From: Pusillimonas sp. TS35
Lineage (GTDB): Bacteria; Pseudomonadota; Gammaproteobacteria; Burkholderiales; Burkholderiaceae_B
DNA length: 64,000 bases
Direction of reading: 5' to 3'
Assembly: GCF_009857885.1 (NCBI RefSeq)
Contig: NZ_WWER01000005.1
Location: 248,001-312,000, forward strand
Shown here piece by piece: positions 47,398 to 56,712 of the stretch (positions are counted from its first letter, which is position 1; the number at the start of each line of letters is the position of its first letter). Position numbers and translations under genes: made by a program. Under the pieces are notes generated by a model. That model was not told the origin of the DNA. It ran no database searches and saw only the letters and a list, made by a program, of their open reading frames with translations.

Positions 47398-48468
47398 ATG
47401 GGTGTGAAGATACCGATTACGGTGATATCCGGTTTTCTAGGCAGTGGCAAAACGACCTTGCTCAACCGGCTCTTGGCGACTGGCTTTGGCGATGCGCCCG
47501 AACGTACGCTGGTGCTTGTCAACGAGGTTGGCGCCGTCGGGTTGGATCACGCGCGTGTAAGGCATTTAGAGCATCGCATCGTGCTGATAGAAGGTGGCTG
47601 CCTGTGCTGCGCCGTGCGCGGCGAACTCGTGGATGCCCTGCGCGACCTCTTTATGGCCGCGCTGCGGCGTACCATCCCGCCTTTTGCGCGTGTCATCATC
47701 GAAACCACCGGCGTGGCCGACCCAGCGCCGGTCATGTACAGCCTGCAGTTCGATGCGTTCTTGCGCGACCGCTATGTCTACGGCGGCTGCGTGACGGTCG
47801 TGGATAGTCAGCAGGGGCTGGCCGGTCTTGCCGCACAGCCCGAGGCCCTGCGGCAAGCGGCGCTGGCCGACGCGCTGGTGCTCAGCAAGGCAGACCTGGT
47901 CTCGACGGATGATGTGCGGGCGCTGAGGGCGGGGCTCACGCAGCAATATCCCGGCACGCACGTCCTTGAAGGGCGCGATCTGGACGGTGTTCGGGCGTTG
48001 CTGAGCGAGCCGCATGCGCTGCGGCGTGCCGGGCGCAGGCCCGATGCACGTCGGCAGCGGGAGGGGCTGTTCGGCGAAGCAGGTGGGGGCGGGCGCCCTG
48101 CGGGGCTGCATGGCCCGGCGGTGCAGGCCTTGGTGGTGCGCTGGCAGGCACCGCTGGACCGCACGGCCTTGCTGCGCGCTATCGTGGCGTTGCAGGAAGA
48201 CGCCGGCGCCAGCCTGTTGCGCATCAAAGGCGAACTATACTTCAAAGACGATGCGCAAGCCTGGGACCTCGACGCCGTACATGGTGTGTGCTATCCACTT
48301 GTCGCGCGCCCCGCAGGCGCAGGGGCGCCGGCGTCGGCACTGGTAATTATTTTTCGACATGCAGAGCGGGGTATCCGAGGCCATGGGCCGGATGCGCGTA
48401 TGGCGGTGGGCGAGGATGCCAGGCTGCGCCAGCGCGTCATGCGCCTGTTGCCGCCGGGGGCGCAATGA
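47398..48468 (+). CDS. G3E-family GTPase (CobW/YjiA-like metal chaperone)
   Basis: A 356-residue protein with Walker A GFLGSGKTT (residues 12-20), the metal-binding CLCC motif (Cys68, Cys70 and Cys71) after GG, the ETTGVADP switch region and SKADL as the base-specificity motif (NKxD-like). The C-terminal CobW domain follows (LVVRWQAPLDRTALLRAI ... RIKGELYF). Such proteins deliver or sense metals, often Zn or Co. There are no metal genes beside it, so the specific metal is unknown. No strong ribosome site precedes the ATG. Confidence 0.88.
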   Translation: MGVKIPITVISGFLGSGKTTLLNRLLATGFGDAPERTLVLVNEVGAVGLDHARVRHLEHRIVLIEGGCLCCAVRGELVDALRDLFMAALRRTIPPFARVIIETTGVADPAPVMYSLQFDAFLRDRYVYGGCVTVVDSQQGLAGLAAQPEALRQAALADALVLSKADLVSTDDVRALRAGLTQQYPGTHVLEGRDLDGVRALLSEPHALRRAGRRPDARRQREGLFGEAGGGGRPAGLHGPAVQALVVRWQAPLDRTALLRAIVALQEDAGASLLRIKGELYFKDDAQAWDLDAVHGVCYPLVARPAGAGAPASALVIIFRHAERGIRGHGPDARMAVGEDARLRQRVMRLLPPGAQ

Positions 48469-49210
48469 TTGTCGCCTCTTCGCAACTCGGCGGTAACACC
48501 TGTTGCAATAGCCGCATCCTGATGGTGTAATAGAACATATACGCCACAGGACGGGCGCACGGCCAGAAGCCTGGCTGCCCACGCCCACATTGTCTTCTTT
48601 ACGCATCCTGGCGCCTGCTGGCTTGGCCCCTCGTATTTCAATTGCGGGCTACTGCAATATAAATTGAACAATTTTTGTGCAAGCGCGCTCCGTTGCGCCG
48701 CCGTTTTCGCATCCGCGTTTCGGCTTGGCGAGCGAGAAATGCGCATGCGAATTTTCTCTTGATTTGGCTTTCAGCCGCCTTTTCGCAGCTAGCCTCGTCT
48801 AGCGCCTGTCATCGGTGGCAGGGCTGGCTGCTGCATACCCGACGGGATTAATGGCACATATTCCGCACATACTCTGTTTGCCGAGAAACACCGTGCAATG
48901 CGCACGTTCGCCGTTATGGCCTGGCCGCGCCTTGCGAACCGGCCAGCGTGCAACAACGGACGTAGGCGGTGTAACGGACGCCCGTGGCAGGCAAGCATGG
49001 GGCGCATGTATAGCCGTGAGTGCGCGCGGGTTTATGGTTGCCGATAAGAACCCCATGGTGAGCGAGCGCCACGTGGCCAATGCCAGCCGTGTGTCGGGTG
49101 CTGCTGTGTCGGGTGCTGCAATTGGCCGTGAAGATCGCCGGGTGTCGTCCGTATCTTGCGGGTCGTTGTGTTTGACCGCATTGGGCGTAGATCGCGCTGC
49201 TGCACAAGGC
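48469..49210. other. Gene-poor spacer between the G3E GTPase and tRNA-fMet terminator
   Basis: No convincing gene is seen in about 740 bp. Long open frames here (for example 48815-49420 plus) run straight through the tRNA gene and have no recognisable protein. A 15-bp direct repeat (49091-49105 and 49106-49120) and an AT-richer stretch (about 48635-48680) are the only structure. Confidence 0.6.
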
Positions 49211-49250
49211 AAAGAAAACGGGCCGGTTTCTTTGCGAAACCGGCCCGTTT
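49211..49250 (-). terminator. Rho-independent terminator of tRNA-fMet
   Basis: A 15-bp stem (49216-49230 with 49236-49250, loop TTTGC) has A-rich sequence (49211-49218) on its left, giving a U-rich end on the minus strand. It begins 7 bp after the tRNA 3' end. Confidence 0.88.
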
Positions 49251-49257
49251 GGGGATG

Positions 49258-49334
49258 TGGTTGCGGGGACAGGATTCGAACCTGTGACCTTCGGGTTATG
49301 AGCCCGACGAGCTGCCAGACTGCTCCACCCCGCG
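49258..49334 (-). tRNA. Initiator tRNA-fMet (CAT anticodon)
   Basis: A complete 77-nt cloverleaf on the minus strand. It starts CGCGGGGTGGAGCAG and ends CCCCGCAACCA with CCA encoded. The first base C opposes A at the end of the acceptor stem, the C1-A72 mismatch typical of bacterial initiators. The anticodon stem GTCGGGCTCATAACCCGAAG has the three G-C pairs typical of initiator tRNA. The T-arm GGTTCGAATCC is intact. It is a single gene, divergent from scpB. Confidence 0.97.
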
Positions 49335-49419
49335 TCTGGAGAAGAAGAATATTAACCCAACTTTTTGGTTTGTGCAAGCCAAGCAAAGAAAACGCTGTAA
49401 ATAAGGCTGAAATTTTTTG

Positions 49420-50286
49420 ATGACGGAAACAGAGATCATCCGAGTGCTGGAAACCGCGCTGTTGTGCGCCGACCAGCCTATGGCGCCAGGCGAGCTGAGT
49501 AAGCTGTTTGCGCTTGAAGACCTTACACACGACGAGCTGCGCGGGCACCTGGAAACGCTGCGGCAACAATGGGATGGCCGGGGGCTTGAGCTTGTCGCCC
49601 TGGCAGGCGGCTGGCGGTTTCAGAGCAGGCCCGAGATGCAACGCTATCTCGGGCGCCTCAGCCCGGAGAAGCCACCCAAGTATTCGCGTGCGGTGCTTGA
49701 AACGCTGGCAATTATCGCCTGGCGCCAGCCTGTCACGCGTGGTGACATCGAAGACATACGCGGCGTGACTGTATCGTCCCAGATCGTGCGTACGCTGGAA
49801 GATCGGGGCTGGATCGAGGTGTTGGGTCACCGAGATGCGCCTGGCCGGCCAGCATTGCTTGGCACGACGCGTCAGTTTCTCGATGATCTTGGCCTTAAGG
49901 CGCTCGACGATCTGCCGGAACTCGCCACGCATGATGCCGTCGAAGCGCTGGCAGGCCTCGCGCTCGAGGAAGTGCCTGAAGACGAGACAGTGCTTCTGGA
50001 GAGCGATGGCGATGGCGGGCCGGGCGAGGGCAATGGTGCCATGCGTGCGGATGCATCGTGCGACGATACCGGCAAGCCGGCTGCACTGGACGCCGGCACA
50101 CTGAACACGGATACGGAAGATTCGGCCGCGCTGGACGCGGGCTCACTGAACACGGATATGGGCGGGGAAAGCTCGTCTGATGCCGGTACGCCACGCGTAT
50201 CAACTGACACAATCAATGATGATACGGGCGCGCTGGCCATGCCCCAAGAAGATATAAATACGGAGTACCTAAAACAAAATGACTGA
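49420..50286 (+). CDS. scpB: Segregation and condensation protein B
   Basis: A 288-residue protein. Residues ~1-180 are two winged-helix domains typical of ScpB ([73 protein letters not shown]). It forms the condensin-like complex with SMC and ScpA. The remaining ~90 residues are an acidic tail with degenerate 15-residue repeats ([30 protein letters not shown]), encoded by a 45-bp DNA repeat near 50086 and 50131. It overlaps rluB by 8 bp. Confidence 0.92.
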   Translation: MTETEIIRVLETALLCADQPMAPGELSKLFALEDLTHDELRGHLETLRQQWDGRGLELVALAGGWRFQSRPEMQRYLGRLSPEKPPKYSRAVLETLAIIAWRQPVTRGDIEDIRGVTVSSQIVRTLEDRGWIEVLGHRDAPGRPALLGTTRQFLDDLGLKALDDLPELATHDAVEALAGLALEEVPEDETVLLESDGDGGPGEGNGAMRADASCDDTGKPAALDAGTLNTDTEDSAALDAGSLNTDMGGESSSDAGTPRVSTDTINDDTGALAMPQEDINTEYLKQND

Positions 50287-52810
50287 ATCCAACGAGCAAT
50301 ACGACCTGCCTCTGATTGACCGACCCGCTGAGAGCGGAGTCGATGCGGCCACTGGGTCCCGGCCTGCCGCACGTGGCAGGCGCAAGAAGACGGATGATGT
50401 CGTGACGGCCGCTGCTGTCGCGGAATCGGCGCCTGAGGCCGCAGCACCGCGTCGGCGCGTGAAAAAAGCTGCCGACGCAGATGCGCCGGCGCCGACATCC
50501 CGTGCGCGTCGCGGTGCTGCGACAACGGCCAATGCAAGTCAGGATGGTGTGGCGCTGAAACGCCCGCGCCGTACGGCGGGTGCCTCTGCTGCCGCCGCTG
50601 GCGTAGCAGCCGCAGAAGCTGACGCGTTCACGCCAACCGGTGCTGTCGCGGAAGTTGCGGCTGCGGCAGGCGGGGCTGGCGATGTGGCCCTGGCTGCTGA
50701 CACAGCGGCACCAGCGCGTCGCACCCGGGCCAAAGCTGCCTCTGCGCAGATAGCTGGCGAAGCGCCTGCCGCCGCCAAGCCGCGCGCGCGGCGCAAGACG
50801 GCTGTGGCTGACGCGGTGGCGGAAGCGGCGGTTGTTGGCGATGATGCCGGCCGCGCTACCCCTGTGGTTCCCGCTGCGTCCGTGGCAACCAAGCCTGAGC
50901 GCAAACGCGCGGTGCGTCGCACCGGCAAGGCATCGGCCGAGACACGATCCGAAGATATGGCCGCAGGCGGCGCATCGGTGGCAGCCGAGGCGCTGACGCC
51001 GGCTGCTATGCCAGCCGAGGCCTCATTCTCTTTCGCGGCCGCGGCTGCAAGGCCGGTATCGGAGGTGTCCGCAGTTGTTTCGGATCGAGTATCGGATGCC
51101 GCGCGGGAATCCGGCGCGGCATACGTTGATAGCCGCGTGTCGCGGGGCGCGCCTGAAGACGCCGCGTCGGCTGATGCTGGCGTGGGTGCTTTGGGTGCGG
51201 AGGGCCGCAATGTTGGCGGCGAGCGCCCCGGTGGCCAGCAGGGCCGTACGCGTAAGCTGCGCACGCCGTTCCGCCGCCGTCGCGGCGACGCCGCCGAGGC
51301 GCGCGGCGCCGAGGCGGGTGATGCGGCCAATGCCGCCCAGACGCAAGAAGGCACGCCCAAGCCTAGCCCGCAAGGCCGCGCGGATGCCGCTGCGCGTAGT
51401 GACGCCGGCCCGGCCAAGAACGGCCGTGGGCGCAACCGCAACGGGCGCCGCGGGGAGAGCGCCGAAAATGAAAAAGACGCCGATATGGCATTGTCTTACC
51501 TGGAGCGCACAGCCCGCATGACACAACGACTCGACAAATACCTGCATAGCGACGTGCTGCAGCCCAAACTGCACAAGGTGCTCGCAGAAGCTGGCATTGG
51601 CTCGCGCCGCGAGATGGAAGAGCTCATTATTGCTGGTCGCGTTTCGGTCAATGGCGAGCCGGCGCACATCGGCCAGCGGGTCGGGCCCAATGATCAAGTG
51701 CGCGTCAATGGCCGCCTGATCGTGCGCGCCTCTGGCAAAAAGCCGCCGCGTGTCATTCTGTACCATAAGCCCGCGGGCGAAATCGTCAGCCATGATGATC
51801 CTGAGGGCCGCGCCAATGTGTTTGCACGACTGCCCAAAATGAAGTCGGGCAAGTGGCTGTCGGTGGGGCGGCTTGACCTCAATACCGAGGGGCTGCTTAT
51901 TCTCACGACATCAGGTGATCTGGCCAACCGGCTCATGCATCCGCGGTACGGCGCCGAGCGCGAGTATGCCGTGCGTGTGCTGGGCGAATTGGGCGACGAG
52001 CAGAAAGCCAGTCTTCTCAAAGGGGTACAGCTCGACGATGGTCTGGCCAGTTTCGGTGTGCTGGAGTACATCGGTGGCGAGGGTAGCAACCGCTGGTATC
52101 GCGTCACCCTGAAAGAAGGCCGCAACCGCGAGGTGCGCCGTATGTTCGAGGCGGCGGGTGTCACGGTAAGCCGATTGATCCGAACACGGTTCGGCGATGT
52201 GGTGCTGCCGCGCAATCTCCGACGTGGCCGCTGGGAAGAATTGGACGGCAATCTGGTGAGCGCATTGATGGTGCAACTGGGCCTGATCCGCGACGAGGAC
52301 ACTGAAGGGGTGCGTGGCCAGCGCGAGCGCCAGCCGCTGTCGCATGACAGCGCCTTGCCACCCGGCTTCGGCACGCTCGAGCGCAATGGCATGAATGGTG
52401 CCAAGATCAGTCGGCGGGGCAAGCTTTCCGGCGGCCGCAAGGTTGCGGGCGCGGCCCGTGAGGCTTATCCCTCCGATCCCTACGGTACCGGGCTGATGTT
52501 CAGTGGCGGGCTGCCGAATGGCCACCCCCTGGAAGGTGGGCGTGGCAAAGGCGGGCATAAGGGGCAGGGCGGTCAGGGGGCGGCAGGGGGCGAGCAGCGT
52601 CGTCGCGGCCCGAGCCAGCGCCCGACCGCGGGCAAAGGCCCCAAGAACGAAGGCAAAGGTTACGGCGCCAAGGGCGGCCAGAAGGGCAAAAGCAAAGACG
52701 GCGGCAACAAGGGCGGCCAGCGGAGCCGTACGCAGCGTGGGGACGATTGGCAGCCGCGCAGTGCCTCAGCCCACGAATCCCATCTAGGCAAGCTGGGTCG
52801 CGGACGCTGA
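50279..52810 (+). CDS. rluB: 23S rRNA pseudouridine synthase RluB with very long disordered flanks
   Basis: An 843-residue protein, about three times a minimal RluB. Residues ~1-420 are Ala/Arg/Lys/Pro-rich low complexity. The S4 domain begins near residue 424 ([29 protein letters not shown]), followed by the RsuA/RluB catalytic motif [14 protein letters not shown] and [15 protein letters not shown]. The last ~130 residues are Gly/Lys/Arg-rich. It modifies 23S rRNA, probably near U2605. The frame is continuous with no stop or shift. Pairing with scpB is conserved widely. Confidence 0.92.
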   Translation: MTESNEQYDLPLIDRPAESGVDAATGSRPAARGRRKKTDDVVTAAAVAESAPEAAAPRRRVKKAADADAPAPTSRARRGAATTANASQDGVALKRPRRTAGASAAAAGVAAAEADAFTPTGAVAEVAAAAGGAGDVALAADTAAPARRTRAKAASAQIAGEAPAAAKPRARRKTAVADAVAEAAVVGDDAGRATPVVPAASVATKPERKRAVRRTGKASAETRSEDMAAGGASVAAEALTPAAMPAEASFSFAAAAARPVSEVSAVVSDRVSDAARESGAAYVDSRVSRGAPEDAASADAGVGALGAEGRNVGGERPGGQQGRTRKLRTPFRRRRGDAAEARGAEAGDAANAAQTQEGTPKPSPQGRADAAARSDAGPAKNGRGRNRNGRRGESAENEKDADMALSYLERTARMTQRLDKYLHSDVLQPKLHKVLAEAGIGSRREMEELIIAGRVSVNGEPAHIGQRVGPNDQVRVNGRLIVRASGKKPPRVILYHKPAGEIVSHDDPEGRANVFARLPKMKSGKWLSVGRLDLNTEGLLILTTSGDLANRLMHPRYGAEREYAVRVLGELGDEQKASLLKGVQLDDGLASFGVLEYIGGEGSNRWYRVTLKEGRNREVRRMFEAAGVTVSRLIRTRFGDVVLPRNLRRGRWEELDGNLVSALMVQLGLIRDEDTEGVRGQRERQPLSHDSALPPGFGTLERNGMNGAKISRRGKLSGGRKVAGAAREAYPSDPYGTGLMFSGGLPNGHPLEGGRGKGGHKGQGGQGAAGGEQRRRGPSQRPTAGKGPKNEGKGYGAKGGQKGKSKDGGNKGGQRSRTQRGDDWQPRSASAHESHLGKLGRGR

Positions 52811-52894
52811 TTTGTCTCGCGTGTTTCCCGCGTTGTTGCGGCCGAAGCCGGATATGAAAAGCCGGTGCGCAGTCGCCACCCGCGGGAGCAAAAT

Positions 52895-52921
52895 ACCGGC
52901 TGCCGGGCATCGGCAGCCGGT
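52895..52921 (+). other. Hairpin downstream of rluB
   Basis: An 11-bp perfect stem (52895-52905 with 52911-52921, loop GGCAT) lies 85 bp past the rluB stop. There is no U-tract on the plus strand, so it is a weak terminator candidate. The rest of the 255-bp spacer to the P450 gene shows nothing clear. Confidence 0.45.
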
Positions 52922-53065
52922 GGCGGGTAGCGTTGCCCCCGAGGTTGTCGTGCCTGCATGGGCATGAATGCTTGATCTTTGTCATTGAAATCACCGTGCT
53001 TGCGCGCGGACAATAATGGACTGTGCGCGCTCGACAAGGTATGCGAGGCGTAGGCGCGCGCATGC

Positions 53066-54247
53066 ATGATTCTCAAGGATGAAACATTCTCTATGTATTG
53101 CGACAAGCCCCAGGCAGACTGGGATCCCCGCTCCCCCGATGTGCTCGACGACCAGATTGCGGCCTATGACGACATGCGGCGGCGCTGCCCGATTGCGCAC
53201 AGTGATTACCTGGGCTGGTCGCTGTTCCGGCACGCCGATGTCGTGCGCGTGCTCAACGACCACGATACCTTCAGTAACCAGGTTTCGCGCCACGTGTCAG
53301 TGCCAAACGGCATGGACCCGCCCCTGCATACGGCTTTTCGGGCGCTGATCGAACCCTACCTGAGCGCGGCGCACGTCCAGGCGTTCGAGCCGGCATGCCG
53401 CGCAATTGCCGGCCAGTTGGTTGGCGCTTTGCCGCGCAACGGCGAGGCAGACATCATGGAGGCTCTGGCGCGCCCCTACGCGGTGATTACGCAGGGTACT
53501 TATATGGGGTGGCCCGAAAGCGTGCATCAGCCATTGCTCGATTGGGTGCACCGCCAGCAGGCGGCAACACTGGCGGGTGATCGCGCGGCGCTGGCGGCCT
53601 GTGCTTATGCCTTCGACGACGGTATACGTGCGCTGCTCGAAGCGCGCCGATCTTCTGGCGACGCTGTGCCGGACGATCTCACGACGCAGCTGATGAATGA
53701 AACGGTGGACGGCCGTCCCATCACAGACGAAGAGGTGATCAGCATATTGCGCAATTGGACGGTCGGCGAATTGGGCACGATGGCTGCGTCCGTGGGTATC
53801 GTGGTGCAGTTCCTGGCCGAGCGCCAGGATGTGCAGGACATGCTGCGTGCCGATCCCTCCAGGTTGGTGGCGGCCATCGACGAGATCCTGCGCATTCATG
53901 CGCCGTTGATCGCAAACCGCCGTACGGTTACCCAGCCTGTCGATATCGGCGGCCAGGCCCTGCGGCAGGGCGATCGGCTAACCATTCTATGGGCTTCCGC
54001 CAATCGCGACGAAGCAGTGTTCGGCGATCCGGACGAATTCAGGCTCGATCGCGACCCGGCGCTCAACCTGCTCTACGGCGCCGGCATTCATGTATGCCCA
54101 GGTGCGGCACTGGCCCGCCTCGAGCTGCGTGTGCTCATTGAGGTACTGCTGGCGCGCGAAGCGCGGATTTACCCAGTTGAGGAGGGCGCCCGGCAAGCTT
54201 GTTATCCCGCCAGCGGGTATACGATGCTGCCGGTACGCTTCGGATAG
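53066..54247 (+). CDS. Cytochrome P450, orphan
   Basis: A 393-residue soluble bacterial P450. The ExxR motif is at Glu273-Arg276 (EILR). The haem loop YGAGIHVCPG has ligand Cys344, and residues DPPLHTAFRALI match the C-helix HxxxR region. The I-helix reads NWTVGELGTMAASVG, so the acidic residue usually before the catalytic Thr is Gly. No ferredoxin or ferredoxin reductase gene is adjacent. The substrate is unknown. The start is uncertain: ATG 53066 or ATG 53093, the latter with AAGGA about 13 nt upstream. Confidence 0.9.
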   Translation: MILKDETFSMYCDKPQADWDPRSPDVLDDQIAAYDDMRRRCPIAHSDYLGWSLFRHADVVRVLNDHDTFSNQVSRHVSVPNGMDPPLHTAFRALIEPYLSAAHVQAFEPACRAIAGQLVGALPRNGEADIMEALARPYAVITQGTYMGWPESVHQPLLDWVHRQQAATLAGDRAALAACAYAFDDGIRALLEARRSSGDAVPDDLTTQLMNETVDGRPITDEEVISILRNWTVGELGTMAASVGIVVQFLAERQDVQDMLRADPSRLVAAIDEILRIHAPLIANRRTVTQPVDIGGQALRQGDRLTILWASANRDEAVFGDPDEFRLDRDPALNLLYGAGIHVCPGAALARLELRVLIEVLLAREARIYPVEEGARQACYPASGYTMLPVRFG

Positions 54248-54682
54248 CGTCAGTCAGGCGTATTTCGCCTGGGATGGGGTGGCTTGGTGTTGCGTCAATG
54301 CTGTTGGGTGCGGAGGCACCACGCCGCGCCTGCGCATCGCATTGCGCAGGGCACCGTCCTGCTTCACCTGGCAAGGTGTGGCGCGCCACCGGCGGCCTGC
54401 GGGCCGCCATGCGCATGGCGATTGTTGCTTTTCTCGTGTAAGGCCCGGACTCTACAGGAAAATTTTAATTTTTCTGTTAGAATGTAGGGCTTTACAGCTA
54501 TATTGTTTTCGTCATGCGGTAACCTTGACTTGGCAATACTAGCGGCACATTTTCGAATGCGTCTTTGTGGCGACGGTAAGTCGAGGCTCCGTGCATGGCA
54601 GCATGCGGGGCACGAACGAGCCGTATGCGGCAAAGAGCGACAACAGTGGGCTGGGGCGTACAGCCCATTTTTTTTGGATTTT
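54248..54682 (+). promoter_or_regulatory. Promoter and structured leader of the rimP-nusA-infB operon
   Basis: This 435-bp gap holds no gene. A small hairpin (54255-54271) lies after the P450 stop. The promoter candidate is an extended -10 TGTTAGAAT at 54475-54483 preceded by an A/T-rich spacer. A leader of about 190 nt follows, with a stem around 54585-54622 (GGCTC with GAGCC enclosing CGTGC/GCACG and a GCATG/CATGC tip). It ends in the U-rich hairpin listed separately. Confidence 0.55.
54647..54675 (+). terminator. Attenuator-like intrinsic terminator just before rimP
   Basis: TGGGCTG (54647-54653) pairs with CAGCCCA (54661-54667) around a 7-nt loop, followed by eight T residues (54668-54675). 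The rimP ATG starts only 7 nt later. The short stem with a long U-tract resembles NusA-stimulated terminators, and NusA is encoded in this operon. Confidence 0.75.
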
Positions 54683-55165
54683 ATGGCGGATATCTTTGCT
54701 TTGACACAAGAAGCGCTGGCTGGCACAGACATCGAGCTGGTCGACGTCGAGCGCGCGCCGCTGGGGCTGTTGCGTGTCACCATCGACCGGCCCGACGGCG
54801 TGCGCATTGAAGACTGTGAGTACGTCTCGCGGCAGCTTTCGCGCGTCTTCGAGGTCGAGAACATCGATTACAAGCGACTGGAGGTTGGCTCGCCCGGTAC
54901 CGATCGGCCGCTCAAGCGGCTTGCCGACTTCATCCGGTTCTCCGGTGAGCGCGTCGAGGTGCGGCTGCGCAATCCGATCGATAATCGCAAGGTGTTCGTC
55001 GGCGTTCTGCGCGCGCCCGAAGGCGCGGACGCGGCGGCATCGCCTACGTTCAGCCTCGAGCTCGAAGAGGCCAAGGGCGCACCCGCGTCAATTGCGTTCA
55101 CCTTTGAAGAGGTCGATCGCGCCAAACTGGATCCCATTCTCGATTTCAAGGGTAGAAAGCGATGA
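54683..55165 (+). CDS. rimP: Ribosome maturation factor RimP
   Basis: A 160-residue protein with the RimP N-terminal domain ([46 protein letters not shown]) and the conserved [23 protein letters not shown]. It assists 30S subunit maturation. The ATG at 54683 is used because conserved sequence starts here; the open frame to 54503 runs through the leader. The ribosome site is weak (GGA in a T-rich context). The stop overlaps the nusA start (ATGA). Confidence 0.94.
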   Translation: MADIFALTQEALAGTDIELVDVERAPLGLLRVTIDRPDGVRIEDCEYVSRQLSRVFEVENIDYKRLEVGSPGTDRPLKRLADFIRFSGERVEVRLRNPIDNRKVFVGVLRAPEGADAAASPTFSLELEEAKGAPASIAFTFEEVDRAKLDPILDFKGRKR

Positions 55166-56646
55166 GTCGCGAAATTCTTTTGCTGGTTGACGCCCTGGCG
55201 CGTGAAAAAAACGTCGAGCGCGAAGTCGTGTTCGGCGCGCTGGAAAGCGCCTTGGCATCCGCCATGAAAAAGCGCTTCAAAGAAGACGCTGACATCCGAG
55301 TCACCATCGATCGCAACACTGGCGAACATGAAGGTTATCGCCGCTGGCTGGTGGTGCCCGACGATGCGGGCCTGCAGGAACCCGACCAGCAGGAGCTGTA
55401 TTCCGAGGCCCAGGAAATCATTCCCGGCATAGAGGTGGGCGAATACATCGAAGAGCCGCTCGAGCCGGAAGAATTCGGCCGCATCGGCGCGCAGGCGGCC
55501 AAGCAGGCCATTCTGCAGAAAATCCGCGATGCTGAGCGCGAACAAGTGCTCAACGACTTCCTCGAGCGTGGCGAAAACATCGTGTCCGGTTCCGTCAAGC
55601 GCATGGATAAAGGCGATGCCATCATCGAAACCGGGAAGATCGAGGCCCGGCTGCCGCGCAGCGAGATGATCCCCAAAGAAAACATCCGGGTGGGTGATCG
55701 CGTGCGCGCCTGGGTGCTCAAGGTGGATCGCGCCGCGCGTGGTCAGCAGGTGATCCTGTCGCGCACCGCGCCCGATTTCATCCGCCAATTGTTCGAGAAC
55801 GAGGTTCCCGAGATCGAGCAAGGCCTGCTCGAGATCAAGGCAGCCGCCCGTGATCCCGGCGTGCGCGCCAAGATCGCCGTGGTGGCCTACGACAAGCGCA
55901 TCGACCCTATCGGCACGTGCGTTGGCATGCGCGGTTCACGCGTCACCGCTGTGCGCAATGAGTTGGGTGGCGAGCAGGTCGATATCGTACTGTGGGCAGA
56001 AGACCCGGCCGAATTCGTCATCGGCGCGCTGGCGCCGGCCAACGTTGAGTCCATCGTGGTTGACGAAGACAGGCACGCCATGGATGTCGTCGTCGATGCC
56101 GAGAACCTGCCCAAGGCCATCGGTGCGCGCGGGCAGAACGTGCGCCTGGCATCCGAACTCACCGGCTGGCAGATCAATATCATGACGCCGGAAGAGAACC
56201 AGAACCGCCAGGAAGAAGAGCGCGCCGAACTGCGCCAGACCTTCATCACGCGGCTGGATGTCGACGAGGAAGTGGCCGATATTCTCATCGATGAGGGCTT
56301 TACCGGCATTGAGGAAATCGCCTACGTGCCGATGCAGGAATTGCTCGAGATCGAGGCCTTCGATGAAGACACGATCAACGAGTTGCGCACCCGCGCCCGC
56401 AACGCGCTGCTCACCGAAGCCATTGCCCAGGAAGAGCGCGCTCAGTCCGTCGCCAAAGACCTGCTCGAGATTGAAGGCATGACGCCCGAGCTGGTATCCA
56501 AGTTGGCCGAAAATGAAGTGCTCACGCTGGATGATCTGGCCGAGCTGGCAACCGATGAACTGGCCGAGATCAGCGGCCTGTCGGAAGAAGAGGCCAGCCA
56601 GATGATCATGCGCGCGCGTGCCCACTGGTTTGACGACGAGGCCTGA
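55162..56646 (+). CDS. nusA: Transcription termination/antitermination factor NusA
   Basis: A 494-residue protein: RNA-polymerase-binding N-terminal domain, S1 domain ([27 protein letters not shown]), two KH domains ([17 protein letters not shown] and [20 protein letters not shown]) and two C-terminal acidic helix-hairpin-helix repeats ([38 protein letters not shown]). It modulates pausing and termination. Translationally coupled to rimP. Confidence 0.97.
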   Translation: MSREILLLVDALAREKNVEREVVFGALESALASAMKKRFKEDADIRVTIDRNTGEHEGYRRWLVVPDDAGLQEPDQQELYSEAQEIIPGIEVGEYIEEPLEPEEFGRIGAQAAKQAILQKIRDAEREQVLNDFLERGENIVSGSVKRMDKGDAIIETGKIEARLPRSEMIPKENIRVGDRVRAWVLKVDRAARGQQVILSRTAPDFIRQLFENEVPEIEQGLLEIKAAARDPGVRAKIAVVAYDKRIDPIGTCVGMRGSRVTAVRNELGGEQVDIVLWAEDPAEFVIGALAPANVESIVVDEDRHAMDVVVDAENLPKAIGARGQNVRLASELTGWQINIMTPEENQNRQEEERAELRQTFITRLDVDEEVADILIDEGFTGIEEIAYVPMQELLEIEAFDEDTINELRTRARNALLTEAIAQEERAQSVAKDLLEIEGMTPELVSKLAENEVLTLDDLAELATDELAEISGLSEEEASQMIMRARAHWFDDEA

Positions 56647-56712
56647 CGCATATGCTTATATGAGTCAGGATGTGTTTAACGATAAGTAGCTGAAAAAGCA
56701 AGAGAGAGTCGA

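Noticed and set aside
47115-47522. Minus-strand frame with a VPHTL pentapeptide repeat
   Set aside because: The repeat is the translation of the 15-bp minisatellite. The frame overlaps the start of the G3E GTPase gene and lacks a ribosome site, so a DNA repeat explains it better than a protein.
48815-49420. Plus-strand open frame of 201 codons before scpB
   Set aside because: It includes the antisense of the tRNA and the terminator stem, and ends as scpB begins. Low-complexity composition and no homologous look.
48799-49932. Minus-strand open frame of 377 codons across the tRNA-fMet gene and scpB start
   Set aside because: It passes through a functional tRNA and its terminator and lies antisense to scpB. 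No protein-like features.
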